64,000 bases of DNA, taken from contig JAQJVL010000001.1 in NCBI GenBank assembly GCA_035578905.1, positions 1,338,501 through 1,402,500 on the forward strand. Reading direction: 5' to 3'. Positions 17,717 to 29,442 of the stretch are shown piece after piece (position 1 is the first letter of the stretch; the number at the start of each line of letters is the position of its first letter). Origin of the DNA: Stictocephala bisonia (lineage: Eukaryota > Arthropoda > Insecta > Hemiptera > Membracidae). Under the pieces are notes generated by a model, which searched no databases, was not told the DNA's origin, and was given only the letters and a program-made list of their open reading frames with translations. The position numbers were made by a program, and so were the translations under genes.

Positions 17717-18055
17717 ATGAACACCAATTTGAAAGTAGTTATGTTTGAACTAAGATGCTTAAGACCAAAGTCGATATCTATTGACGAAGAGAAACTATCG
17801 GAAATGGGACAAATAGCTGACAAAGTGGAGGAACTTGAGTTGGATGAATGTTGCAGATGTCATGAAATTGCACTTTATGACGAGAAATTTATTAGGCTTT
17901 TTGAAAGCTTACATTGGGAACCCTGTGAAGAGCACACATACAGGAGATTGCTTGACAGACTGAAGGGGAATGATCGCTACATATTGCCGGAAATTATAGA
18001 CCTCACAGAAGATCCAGAGGTGAAGTGTAGGAGAGCAGCCAACACTGCGGTTTAG
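17717..18055 (+). CDS. Small CCxC-module accessory protein with a SUMO-interaction-like motif
   Basis: 112 residues, family not recognised. Residues 20-45 are helical and acidic; ECCRC (44-48) is followed by FIRLFESLHWEPC and EEHTYRRLLDRL (58-82), the module shared with exon 2 of the preceding gene. Residues 91-100, PEIIDLTEDP, match a canonical SUMO-interacting motif (hydrophobic-hydrophobic-D-L-T plus acidic residues). A short basic CRRA follows near the end. Own TATA box at 17637; AATAAA at 18105 and 18117; then a 23-bp hairpin homologous to the one after the viral acidic gene. A nuclear regulatory role is plausible but not shown. Confidence 0.6.
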   Translation: MNTNLKVVMFELRCLRPKSISIDEEKLSEMGQIADKVEELELDECCRCHEIALYDEKFIRLFESLHWEPCEEHTYRRLLDRLKGNDRYILPEIIDLTEDPEVKCRRAANTAV

Positions 18056-18104
18056 TTTTAAGATTTTACTTTTAAGATTTACTTTTGTAAAATGTGTATT
18101 TGTA

Positions 18105-18209
18105 AATAAAGTTGGAAATAAAGTTGGAAAAAGAAAAAAGAAAAAAAAAACTTCTTGCACAGAACATTTTCTGTAAATAGAAAAATTGTTCTGTGCAAGA
18201 AGTTTTTTT
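18105..18209 (+). terminator. AATAAA signals and 23-bp hairpin, homologous to 8004-8077
   Basis: AATAAA at 18105-18110 and 18117-18122 is followed by a stem 18144-18166/18187-18209 (arm core ACTTCTTGCACAGAACA) whose loop holds a second small stem. Relative to the 8-kb hairpin a T-A pair has become C-G, keeping the pairing. The next bases (GTGACCTTGAAATCTGTGA) are also shared with 8.1 kb. Confidence 0.65.
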
Positions 18210-18224
18210 AAAAAACATCCATCG

Positions 18225-18233
18225 TGACCTTGA
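18225..18233 (-). promoter_or_regulatory. TCAAGGTCA nuclear-receptor-type site
   Basis: Exact FTZ-F1/ERR-type element on the minus strand, in the block shared with 8092-8100. Confidence 0.3.
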
Positions 18234-18251
18234 AATCTGTGACGTAATACT

Positions 18252-18471
18252 AAAGTGCGGGAGCTGACGTCATCACCGGAAGTGGGGTAAGATAAGAAGC
18301 TTAGACTATAAGGTAAGGTTGTGACGTCATGCTGACGTCATCACGTGACGTCATGCTGACGTCATCAAATGACGTCATGTATGACGTCATCACAAATGAC
18401 GTCACACCCTTATCTTATCTCACAATCTTATCTTATCTCATTTCCTGGAATTGATCCAGCTCCGGCACTTT
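18252..18471. mobile_element. 220-bp palindromic foldback element with eight TGACGTCA sites
   Basis: Ends AAAGTGCGGGAGCT and AGCTCCGGCACTTT are inverted, and the imperfect arms (about 80 bp) share GATAAGATAAGA and TGTGACGTCAT blocks. Perfect CRE/bZIP palindromes lie at 18265, 18322, 18333, 18346, 18357, 18370, 18382 and 18397. It looks like a MITE or a viral regulatory/terminal palindrome. No convincing target duplication was found. Confidence 0.65.
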
Positions 18472-19552
18472 CCACTACTTAGATCGTATCTCAACCCATC
18501 GCATAGGTGAGCCTCATGTAAATGAGTGGCAGCTGAGATATAATATTGTTGTGTAGTCATATTTATACTTGATTTTCTAGCTGGGTAAATAAATTTAGTT
18601 TTAAGTTGTAAATTGAAATATACTGCAGTTATAATGCTCAATAAATATGTCATGCCTGACGGAAACAACATTTGAATTGAAATTAGAAAGTGTTTGTGTA
18701 GTTTTTCAATATATAATGAACTATTAGGGTATGGTTGCAGGCTATTTTCAGTACTTTTTCTAAGCTAATAAAATGCAAAAGTACATGAAAACCATTTTCA
18801 CAAAGAGTTTATCATTCAGGATGCAACTGTGCATGATAGTAAAACAGTTAAAGAATTACTAGTGAATGGAGATTTGTTATCTAATACCACATATTTGTTA
18901 ATTATACAAAACACCCTTTTTCACGCTATCTAACATTGATGAAATTAAGACTATATTTAAGGCATTGAATTAACTTCAACTCTGAGTTCTGTGAGTGGGC
19001 CTGATGGGAAAAATATAGCTTAGTATCACCGCAACAGTACATTAAGTGAAGATATGTAAAAAGTTGACAAATTTGTCTCAGATTTAATCTCATTGGCACT
19101 ATTATATAGCACTGACTTTTAGGAGAAATTAACCACAATTCTTGAATGATTACTTGAAAATCTACGTTTGTAAAAAGAAATTTTACAGATACTCAACAAA
19201 TACTTTTACAACTGTTTTTATTTTATTTTAAAATAGTTTTATGTATATAATTTTTTAAAAACTCAGATTGTTTGATCTTTCTAGACCCAAATACAATAAA
19301 ATATATATTTAAAAACTTTTTACTGCCCCAATACCTGATGAAACAAATAATTATTTTCTTACGCTCTGAGTATTTCCTCATACTTAAAAGAACATAAAAG
19401 TACATATTCACCAATGCTAATATATTAGGCTTTAGTGGCAAGTCTTACGACTCTCTCTTTACAAATTAAAATGCTGCATTAGAAATTCAAACCTTTCTTG
19501 AGATTAACTCATGCATTCAATTATCACAGGAAACAATTGAAAAGCAAACAAA
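18472..19552. other. AT-rich non-coding stretch
   Basis: No convincing gene, repeat array or RNA was seen. This begins the host-like AT-rich sequence. Confidence 0.6.
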
Positions 19553-20300
19553 TTGCAATTCAATTGCATTAACTTCACTAGGCAAGAATCTCAAAATGAG
19601 GTCCATCCTTCTGTGCTAATTGATTACGTAGTCCTTGATGAGGTTATCTCCACCAAGCTCCTCATTATTAATCTCGACCGAAAATTGTGTTGGAGAGTCC
19701 ATCCGGACAGTATCTTCACAAAGGTCTCCTCAGGTATTTATGCCTTGAGTGTCCTCTTCAAATACGCCCCCAATAATGTCTTTAAAATGGCATATTTAGG
19801 CTTGATACTCTCTCATATATTGTATGCCATATATTTTAGGGTATCTGTCCAGATATACATTTGTAAAGACTCTTCCGTTTGCAAAAGAAAGCTATTCGAA
19901 TAATAGCAAAGCTACAGTTCAGAGAATCATGTCGAAAATGCCTTTAAGGATATGAACGTGCTAACTTTGGCTTGTCTGTACATCCTCGAAATGGTCCACT
20001 TTTTCAAATGTAAGTGTAATGGATTAACGTTATTGCTCATCAAAAAAGAGCCAGAGAGATGTAAAGAACATCATAAAACAGGTCCATAGTTGCAGAACAC
20101 TTGCCATCACTGATTGATTGGTGTTATGTTTTTAATCAAGCTCCCTGAAGGCATACGGAATGAGAGTGACAGTAAAAGGTTTAAGAGATCCGTAAGGTAC
20201 TTTTTAATGCAACCTTCCTTTTAATCCGTGGGTGAGTTTATGAACCACACCAACTGAGCAGATTCGCGAGGTGTGTTGAGGTCTTTGGGGCCCTCTTTGT
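19553..20300 (+). pseudogene. LINE fragment, RT C-terminal region (family A)
   Basis: A broken frame encodes VSSGIYALSVLFKYAPNNVF followed by YLGLILSHILYAIYF, the post-catalytic region of a Jockey/CR1-like RT, similar to the piece at 56309-56497 on the minus strand. Frames shift after 19903 (RIIAKLQFRESCRKC continues). It is 5' truncated and decayed. Confidence 0.6.
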
Positions 20301-20444
20301 GCCTCTTATCTTTAACAATTGATTTCAATGTATGATTTTTTCAGACGATTACTATGAAAATAATTATAAATTTGAAATAACATTTACCCAAGTTATTAGT
20401 ATTTTTATTGTTGAAGTTTCATTTATTATTACTGTTATAATATT

Positions 20445-20498
20445 ATAGGTTTATAGTGTATAACTATAAATATTTATAATTATACACTATAAACCTAT
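20445..20498. repeat. 54-bp near-perfect palindrome
   Basis: Arms 20445-20463 (ATAGGTTTATAGTGTATAA) and 20480-20498 are perfectly inverted around a self-complementary TATAAATATTTATA centre. Confidence 0.85.
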
Positions 20499-20954
20499 AA
20501 ATATTTGTATTTGCACAAATTGAGCAAAGATTTTTTTAACATTTTCAAAACGGCGTGTAACTCTTGGAGGTAATTATTGAGTAAACTGGTAGGAATAACA
20601 GCTTTTTTCATTATTTTATTTTTAACTTTAATATTTATAATACTTTTAGATAGGATACAAATAAATCGTTAGCTATTTGTTTGTTCTTATTTAATCGTTT
20701 CCCTGTTGTAGGTAGGCCTTCTAGACTAAATTGTTTTAAATAATGAATAATACTAAATAATCTTTGAATAATTTTACTACGTTGTGTGGTACATCTTTTA
20801 AAAAAAATAGTTCACTATAAATTTAACAAAGCAATTATAAATGTTATGAAGTAGATAGTTGAAATTTAACGGAAATATTGAGTATATTGCTGCCATTAGC
20901 GATAGCTCTAAAACTAGGGCTATTACCCATAAGACCATTGGAGCCACTTTAATG

Positions 20955-21030
20955 TTCCCTCACAAGTGGAGCGAGTGACGGGGTTAGCACACGAAGCGTG
21001 CAGGGGTGTCCCCTAGTATTTATACTAAAA
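20955..21030. repeat. Dispersed repeat fragment also at 54295-54345
   Basis: A GAGCGAGTGACGGGGTTAGC segment followed by CACACGAAGCGTGCAGGG is shared with 54295-54345 (GAGTGACGATGTTGGCACGC...). It is GC-richer than its surroundings and probably part of a transposable element. Confidence 0.5.
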
Positions 21031-22199
21031 AGCTCAATGTAGTAACACACTGACTCAATGACACTAAATGTTGAGGCGATTCCCGGCGTTTTACCCCCGT
21101 AAAGTGTATACTTCAATTGAAACTCTCGGTCTGAAACCTCCAGGAACATTTACAAAAGTATACCTTCTTCACTCAAAAACTATATGGCAGCCGTTAAGGT
21201 TTTATCATTGTAAACCGTCTTTCACTACGTCACGATCTCAGCTGTCCGTCTTTTTTTTTTTTTTTGTTCTTTTTTTAAAAGACTACGGAGTTCTCTCCTA
21301 CACTTAACCATTAATATGTTAGGTTTCTTTAGGCTTCACATGATGACCAATAAAATGCTGTAAAATTCCATCTTGGTTTTGTTTACGAAATCCTTTACAG
21401 TATTTTGAGGTAACAGAGTAAATTTTTTGATACAGTTAAACCTTTTTAGTTATAATTTGTGTTTTTTAGCTCTCTTTCTGTTGTTAGTAGTTTCCATTTT
21501 GAGGAACTTGATAAGAGAATTAATAAAATACGATGTGTTAGATGTCTGTGTTATATGTCTGTGTTATTAATTATGTTTATATATTTCTCAGACTTATTGT
21601 TGTATAAAAATGTTTTAAAGTAAGTCTGGTAAACATCCAATCTATTCACTAGAGAAAGAGACTGTAAATTAATTAAAATTGCATACTTTAGGTTGAATGG
21701 ATGAATAATTTCTTTTTTTACTAAAAAAAAAAAGAAAAAACATGGGGTAACAAAACTAATAGTTTGAGAAAGGTCGTTTTAATTGTAAGTTCTTTCAAAT
21801 TAAAGAAAAATAAAATAATTATAACATATTTACTCGTTTTTACTTTAATGTATGTAATATATTTTATAACTTTACATAAAATATATATTGATTTAACGGT
21901 TAAATAACGTATGTATACAATTAGATGCATATAAGAAGAATATTTAATGTAACCGTTTATTATGAATATATTTTTGTATTAAAAAAATGCTGATGTTTCG
22001 AACCAATCCATTTCATTCACAGTACAGTATCTCAACAGTGAGGTTTACCATTTTTCAACTTTTTTAAAATCGACCAAATCGTGGATCATTACTACCAATA
22101 AATTGCTACTTTTGTGTTTTACTGATTTATATAAAAGAATTAAACATCTTGACTAATCACATTTCCTGAACTTTTATTACAGAAGGCTGAAATACAAAT

Positions 22200-23910
22200 A
22201 CATATGTAAGATTCGAGAAATCAAATCAGCAAACAATATCCACAAAATAGAAACATCAGAAAGTAAATCAAAGACCATTTGGGATATAGTAAATAGCAAA
22301 AGAAAATAAAAAAAAGTATAAACCAGAAATTGTTATTGAAAACGATGAAGGTAGACTAGTGGACCTGGTGATATTTGTAACATCTTTAGCGAGTTCTTTG
22401 CTAACGTAGAGAAAAACATCAGACTATAATCAGAACATAACAATATTATATGGAAGAATCATATGGATTTATGAAGCGTAAATCCACAGTAACTGCTATG
22501 TTTAGTTTCATAAACGATGTAGTACAAGATCTTGATTCTGGACATCCTTCAGCAGGATTATTTTTCGACCTGAGTAAGGCCTTTGATACAGTCAATCACA
22601 ATTTGTTGCTATTAAAGATGAGTGACGTGAGCATACGTGGTGTAGCATTGGATTGGGTTGCCTCGTACCTACAAGGTACAAAACAGTATGTGGAAATAAA
22701 GTCAGTAGATAGTGCTATGTATGTAGGCCCTTAGTCCTCAGTAGAGACCTCAATTATGAGAGGAGTGCCTCAGGGCTCCGTTTTGGGCCCTGTTTTTTTT
22801 TTTTTTTTTTTTTTTTATATGAACACTGTTTCTTCTTGTGCATCCATGACCAGACTTTCCTTATTTTGCTGATGACACCTCCCTTTCAGTTTCAAGCCCC
22901 AACGTGGATCAACTGGAACAAGTTGCTTTTTGTGAGGTCAATAACTAATTCAGTGGTTTGATGACAACCTACTCTCTATAAACCCTCTATAAAACCCGAC
23001 TTATTAACTTCTGCTTGACGCTAAAGGTTTCAGCCTACTTGCAGATGAAACACGACCCCGAGTTTCAGATTTTTGGGATTAGTCTTGGACGAGAATCTCA
23101 CGTTTTACGATCACATTGAAAGTGTTAAAAAAAAACTTACTTCGGGAATCTTTGTGGTCGCAATTTACGTAATACTGCAAACACCGAAGTTATATCTGCT
23201 TATTACGGGGATATCTATCCCCACTTAGCATACGCTATACCTATTTGGGGGTACGAAAACCAAAAAAACCCTATTTTTATTTAAAATTAAAAAATGGGTT
23301 GTAAGAATATTTTTTTCTCTGAGCAGACACCAGTCCTGCAGGGAATATTTCCGTAAGTCAGGTATCTTAACTCCACCGTCTATCTACATTTTGGAAACAC
23401 TAACTTTTGTCAAACGTAATCTTCCGAAATTCATTGTCCCAGGTAAAACTCCATACTTCTTGCGTAACTCTAACTATCTTGCAGTTCCAAAACACTCTAC
23501 ATCATTTTTCAAAAAAACATCTGTTTTATAATGGAATAAAACTATTCAACTATCTACCTTGTTCACTCAAGTTGTAATCAAACCTCCTAAAATTTAGAAA
23601 ACGGCTAAGGGACCATCTAGTAAATCTCTCTTGTAACAGCGTCCAGGAGTTTTATAATAAGGAATTTTGTACAACACTATTAAATACAGAGTAACTCTTT
23701 ACACACAGATAAGAAATATGTTATCGTTTTTATTAAATAACATTACTATCTTAAGTATGTAAACTCTTTTCTTACATAAGTATATACCTGTTAGTATTAA
23801 GTATTAGGAACTGTTATTGATTATAGTATACAGTATTTGACTTGGCTAATACAAACTGTTTTGTCAATTTGGCTAAATAAAGTAATTTGATTTGATTTTG
23901 ATTTAGTTTT
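22200..23910 (+). pseudogene. Decayed LINE, RT domain to 3' tail (family A)
   Basis: Recognisable RT parts: FFDLSKAFDTVNHNLLL, then a stop, MRGVPQGSVLGPV, a 26-base poly(T) insertion, FADDTSLS in another frame, and a late region SRHQSCREYFRKSGILTPPS. It ends with AATAAAG and a TTTGATTTGATTTTGATTT tail (23885-23905). Many stops and frameshifts show an old copy. Confidence 0.75.
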
Positions 23911-24867
23911 AATATGTGTCAGACATTACTCAGTTACAAAGATGGTAGCTTTATAAATGGTGTTTATTTATATTTTAATAATAAGGATTGAATACTGTAT
24001 CTTCATATTGGTTTGCTGTGCCTTCAAGTAGTAACACTTGACTTCAAATAATCCAGCTTCCCTGGAACTAAAATTACGTTTGCTAATTAGAAGGTATAAA
24101 CACGAGTGCTTTTAGTTGCTGTTAATTAAGTGATACAACAAATTACAACAGTTTCTGTAAATACATAATTTATTCATCTAGTGTGACGTATTACATTTGT
24201 TCGTGTGTTTTTAAGCCCTCTAATAATTAAATGCAAAATACTTTTTTCTCTATCCCTTTACATCCTTTCATATTAATTCCTAAATTCTTTTCCCTTCATT
24301 TCTCCACTGCGTATTATTAATCAAATCTCTCACAGCGTTCATCATCGGTAAATTAAATTTATCATAACATTTATTATACAAAATTACTTTTTATAGCATG
24401 AAATAATTGAAAATACCAATCAGTTTTTAAAGTTATCCATTCAGTTAGGCCGGTATACTACTTTTTACTCTGGTTAAATCGAATATCCGTAAAATCTATC
24501 AAAAAGGAGATAATTTCTATCATATTTTGTACCATTTTATCTTTATAAAAAACATTATGAATCGATTTTTTAAAGCTTCAATCATCGTACAACTCATTTT
24601 AGTTCTGCATTGAGCTATTTATTTTCATCAAAATAGTTATAATTCAGTGTTATACCAAATATAAGTAAAAAAAATAATATTTGTAGTGTTTATTAAACTG
24701 AATACTTTGGTGTAAAATATGTTCATTATAAAATCATATTTTTATAGGACCCTTTAATGTTTACATAAAATATATTTTAAATACCATAGCCAATTAGATT
24801 GCAGTACCGATAATGAGTAAGGATTGCTGACTAGGCTGAAACTAACAACTCTTTCTAATTTTTTTCC

Positions 24868-27150
24868 ATGAAAGATTCAGCCACTTTTTATTCAGCACTT
24901 TGGTGCCGAGGTTACTCACCTGAATTAAGCCTCTGATTATGTGAACGATCATTAAGACCAAAGCCAATTAGGAGGTAAGCTCTTGAAGGTTTGCCCCACT
25001 CTCAACATAGTCCGGTAATGGTTTAATGAGGGATATTAATTCCTATACTTAGATATTATCCAAGGTCTATATGGAATTTAAATAGACCACAATATGAGGC
25101 TGTACTACCAGGCTTGATGATGGCATTAGGTTAATTCCTCCTACTCAATAAATCGGTTCATGTTTTCTATATCATCCTCTAAAGCTACCTTAGAGGATGC
25201 AGAAAGGTTGTATATAATAGGATTTATTAGTGAATACGATAATCTCTATCAAGAGTTTAATGAGACATGAACCAACACTCCTCAACTCCTGATGCACTTT
25301 GTAGTCAGTGCCAGGATATAAAAATGGGTTAAAACTGCTGACAATATAAACATTAAACAAATCAGTAGAACAGTGTTGTTACTTTTATGGAAACTATTTA
25401 CTGGTAAACCTCCGAATCAAAGATAAGTGCTCCACCCTAAGGCCTCCAACGGTATAGTCAGCTTATCAAGATTATCCCACCATTCATCCGACAAACATGT
25501 GCTTTACAAGTTTAATAAAATAAAAAAGAGCCAACTGGCAGCTCTGAAAATCTCCAGCAATTTCACGGAGCAAGAAATAAACAAAATTATTTCCACTATA
25601 CCAGCAAGGGGAAAATACGGTCTTGATGGTATATATCCGGAGTTCCTCTTACGTGCTAGTAACAAAATAAAATAATAGCTTCAAATAAGATACTAGATAC
25701 AGGTAATTTGCCAAAAGAATTCAAGTGATAAAAAATACCCGCTATTGGGAAGCCTGGTAGAGATCCCAATGGAATGGAAGGTTATCACCCTAATATATGT
25801 TCTTTGTATTATTTATGAATTACTGGAAGTACTGATGAACAATAGAATATCACTCATTATTGATTCTAATATCCTAGTTGAGCAGGCTGGTGTTATCACC
25901 ATGGGCCAAGTTGTAGCGACCAGATCCTAGGTTAACCATAGTTTTTTATTTTTTTATTGAGAATAGATTTGACTGAAAATATTTGCACTATTTGTAGATC
26001 TTACGGCAGCTTACAACACAGTATGGAGCAAAGATTTGTTGTTAAAGTGCTTTAGTCCCCTTCCCTGTCTATTTTTTTCCGACTTATGGAGTCAGAACTA
26101 AGTGTAAGGCTAATAAAAGTTTATCGTGGTCGTGATGAAAGCTCATTTAGCCAGCTGCCACAGGAATCTGTGATTGCTCTGCCAAGTATATGTATGGAAT
26201 TTTATATAAGTGTTTAACTGGCTTATCAACAAATTTTATATAAGCTTATCAACCCAAGGACTTCAGAGCTACTGAATAAATGCTCACATGTGACCTTGCA
26301 ACCCACAAATAATATTTTAGAAGCTTGATAGTAAATACTAACCCATAAATAACTGAATTGGACTGCTTTCATGAAATTAGTAATAAAAATTGTAACAACT
26401 TTCTAAATTATGTAAAACTCCATCACAGTGATCATCCTTAGTACCAGAATGAAACATCAGACGTTTAATGGTCATAAAAAACATACAAGCGAAGTCAAGA
26501 TATATACCAGGGCAAGTTAACTAAAAAATATGTAAGAAACACAGCATTAAGAGCCAACATACACGTCCTGCGTACAACTGGTTGGTGACCGGTTTATTCA
26601 GCTGTTAAAAACAGCGTATGGCTAAAAAGCGTACATATGAAAGAAATTAATTGATACTCAACTTAATAGGGTCATGAGAACTACTAATGACATTATCATG
26701 GCGTTTTCAATTCCTTAGCTTCCGGTGCTATCCAAGAAAAGAAATCAGAAGTCTCTAATTAAAGAATTTAATACGATCTTGAACCCTTGAACGCCACGAA
26801 TCTCACCATTACACAGGATATCCTAATCAGAACGGTCACTCAAAACCCACCTTCACGTACTGCTTTTCAGTTAAGCAAATCAAATTTATAACTAAATACT
26901 AGCTGGGACATAGCGAGGAACTGATTTTATGGAGGAAAAAAGTCCCTTATTATCCATCTGTCAAAACCCGTTGGTGGGTTGAACCTCCCTCTTAGGGGAT
27001 GGACACTGTTGAATCACTTCCAAAATGATGTGGGAAGATATAATTTCTAAAAATATGAATGCAAATTGAAACTAGATTAGTTATGTCATTCAGAAGAGTC
27101 TATCCAGCAATGGATTAAATAGTTACAGAGTGCCTCTGCTTTCTTTTACA
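24868..27150 (+). pseudogene. Decayed LINE, endonuclease to RT (family B)
   Basis: Starts with AAAGATTCAGCCACTTTTTATTCAG, shared with 61540-61565, and continues through EN-like remnants (RSLRPKPIRR) to RT pieces: a TEQEINKIISTIP segment, GKYGLDGIYPEFLLRASNK (25616-25672) and LTAAYNTVWSKDLLLKCF (about 26000). Many stops. The TAA at 25673-25675 is shared with the copy at 61433-61435. Confidence 0.65.
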
Positions 27151-27324
27151 GAGGGATTAGCTAGCATAAATAGAATCAGTAAGGCAAGTATTAATGGATT
27201 GGATTTAGAATTGTATCAGAAGATCACTTTATTGTTTCTATTAATAAAAAAATTGTCTTTTGGATCTTGTAAAAAATATCCAAATGTATTACTGGATCAT
27301 TTATAAACTACTCTATATAAATTA

Positions 27325-27690
27325 CTTTTTTCTGTCGTAGCAGTTCTTCAATTACATTACTGCTATGTACATTTCAAAGCATATAAAAGCTTCATAATCA
27401 GGCTTCCAAAAACGTCACTGTTTAAAACATTAAAAACTAAAATTATAAAACATTCAAACATTTAATGACACTAAAACACGAGTACGTAGAATATATTTTC
27501 CGGCCGGCGATAAACACCGTGACTGATGACTCTCGTATGTACTCGAGTTTTAATGTGTTTAAATGTTTTATAATTTTAGTGTTTAATGATTTAAACAGTG
27601 ACGTCTTTGGAAGCCTGATGATAGTGCTTTGAAATGTACATAGCAGTAATGTAATTAAAGAACCATTACGACAGAAAAAGGTAATTTAAA
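27325..27690. mobile_element. Foldback element with arms of about 165 bp
   Basis: 27325-27490 and 27520-27690 are inverted copies with about 90% match (for example TTTTTCTGTCGTA, ATTACATTACTGCTATGTAC, CAGGCTTCCAAA, GTCACTGTTTAAA). The centre holds CCGGCCGGC. It is non-coding; a non-autonomous DNA transposon is the likely type. Confidence 0.8.
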
Positions 27691-28384
27691 CCACTAATAT
27701 TTCTAAAACTATACCTCTTCCAAAAAAATATGAACATGATAACAACGTTGATTTCCTTTCTATATTCTAGAAATTCTTGGTTTGCCACATTTAATACTTA
27801 TTTAAAGCTTCCAGACACATTTAATAAATTATTGCCATTTTCGGAAGAATATCATTTCGTTGTTGCATGTTCTTTGCGTACGAAACATCTACGAGTATCC
27901 GTTCTTTTTTACGGAATTTATACACATGATACATACATACAATAAAAAAACATTGTACATTTATCACTTCTGTTTTGGAAAGTACATTGAGATATTTTAT
28001 TAAAAGTAAGATATCTTAAAACATCACTACTTTCTTGCATTGATGACTCTTTCTTTTCGTATTTCATGTTGAAATTAAATTGTAAAAAATACATGATCTT
28101 GAGTGCAATAATCTAATTGTAGTAAGCATAGCTGTAACTGGTTACATAGATATACCCCATATTAACTGAAATAACTAAAGAAGAGATTAGGTTATACTAT
28201 ATCATAAATCTATTTCGTAAACTATTACGACACACGCATAGTAACCAGCGTATTAATAGAACTGTAACTTAGTTATATTAAACAGAAAAGCAGTATTGAT
28301 AAGATAAAAGCAATAAATTAAGCAGATAAAAGATATTGGCTTTGACTGTAAGGTTGCAACTTTATTGCAAGACAATTAATTGCG

Positions 28385-28545
28385 TCAATCAACAGTAAGC
28401 GTAGTTGTTCTTTGGATGGGTGACCGGAGGCGTATTCCATCCTCGCACGAAACCCGCCTGCTGAGTGGTATTGGAGGTTCAGGAGTCTTTTTTAAGTTGT
28501 TGTTTCCCAGGTATAGTGTTAGACAGGGCTTTTAAGTCCTAACTT
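28385..28545 (+). repeat. Possible 5S-rRNA-like SINE
   Basis: Contains GTAGTTGTTCTTTGGATGGGTGACCG, close to the conserved C-box region of 5S rRNA (TTAGTACTTGGATGGGTGACC), followed by unrelated body sequence. It is too short and diverged for a functional 5S gene; a SINE3-type element is likely. Confidence 0.4.
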
Positions 28546-28857
28546 CACCTGGTAGAATAACACCTTCTTTTACTTATAAAGTGCGACGTTAAGTTGCAGC
28601 TCCTAACAAAAAATGTAGCTGTTTTCTTTTTTTTCATAACACTCTATTCAATGCAATTTCATGAACTGTATTTTTAACTCGTAATTATATTAATATTGAC
28701 ACCGAAAGAATGACAAAATATATTTCTTGATGGAGTTTATAATGCACTTAAAATTACTGTCTTAATCAATAAGAAATGTTTTCTTTGATTTTCACCCAAA
28801 CTCATATTTTTATTGGATTAGCATCTTTCTTTCAGAAGACCAGGTAGTTCCAGTTAT

Positions 28858-28892
28858 TTATTATTATTATTATTATTATTTTTTTTTTTTTT
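28858..28892. repeat. (TTA)n-poly(T) microsatellite
   Basis: Simple repeat; no other content seen. Confidence 0.85.
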
Positions 28893-29404
28893 TGAGAGGA
28901 TTCGCTCTCAGAACATTTTTAGTTAAAAATATACTACTTGAATGTGTTCCTGTTTGGAATAGCAATTATACCTGCTGCTTAACCTTATTAAAGAAAAAAA
29001 AAACAACATTTTATCGAAAAACCCGAATGTTTTTACTCCTGCAGTTAATTCTAGACCTGGTTTTAAGAAGGCAAAAACTTTCACTTTTAGAAAGTTAATG
29101 TAAGTAAATATATTATTCTTTGAACTCCAAATTATAATGTAGCTTAAAAGCGTATGTAGTATTAAATTAGTAAATTTGTTTGTCTGTAAATCTAAATTAC
29201 CAGTTAATTTTCAATGATTGGGCTATGAAATAAGAATTTGTTTACTAATTCTTAAGCTACTCAGAGAGTGAGCTAAAATTTTGAGTTTATTATTTTTTTC
29301 TATTAAATGAGGACACAAACACTCCATGTTAATGAGAAAATAAAATGCTGATGAGATGTTTAAAAACTTCCATTCGAGAAAAGATTATCAACCCACCTAC
29401 AGTA

Positions 29405-29442
29405 TCCATTATTCTCTAAACCCAAGTTTAGAGAATAATGGA
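29405..29442. repeat. Perfect 17-bp hairpin with a 4-nt loop
   Basis: TCCATTATTCTCTAAAC and its exact complement flank CCAA. It may be a transposon remnant or a small-RNA precursor. Confidence 0.8.

Noticed and set aside
17846..17863. LxCxE (Rb-binding) motif in the 112-residue protein
   Set aside because: The sequence is CRCHE; the required Leu is replaced by Cys.
18252..18471. Terminal inverted repeat of the virus
   Set aside because: Both arms lie together, no partner copy is seen, and Polinton-like ends were not recognised; kept only as a palindromic element.
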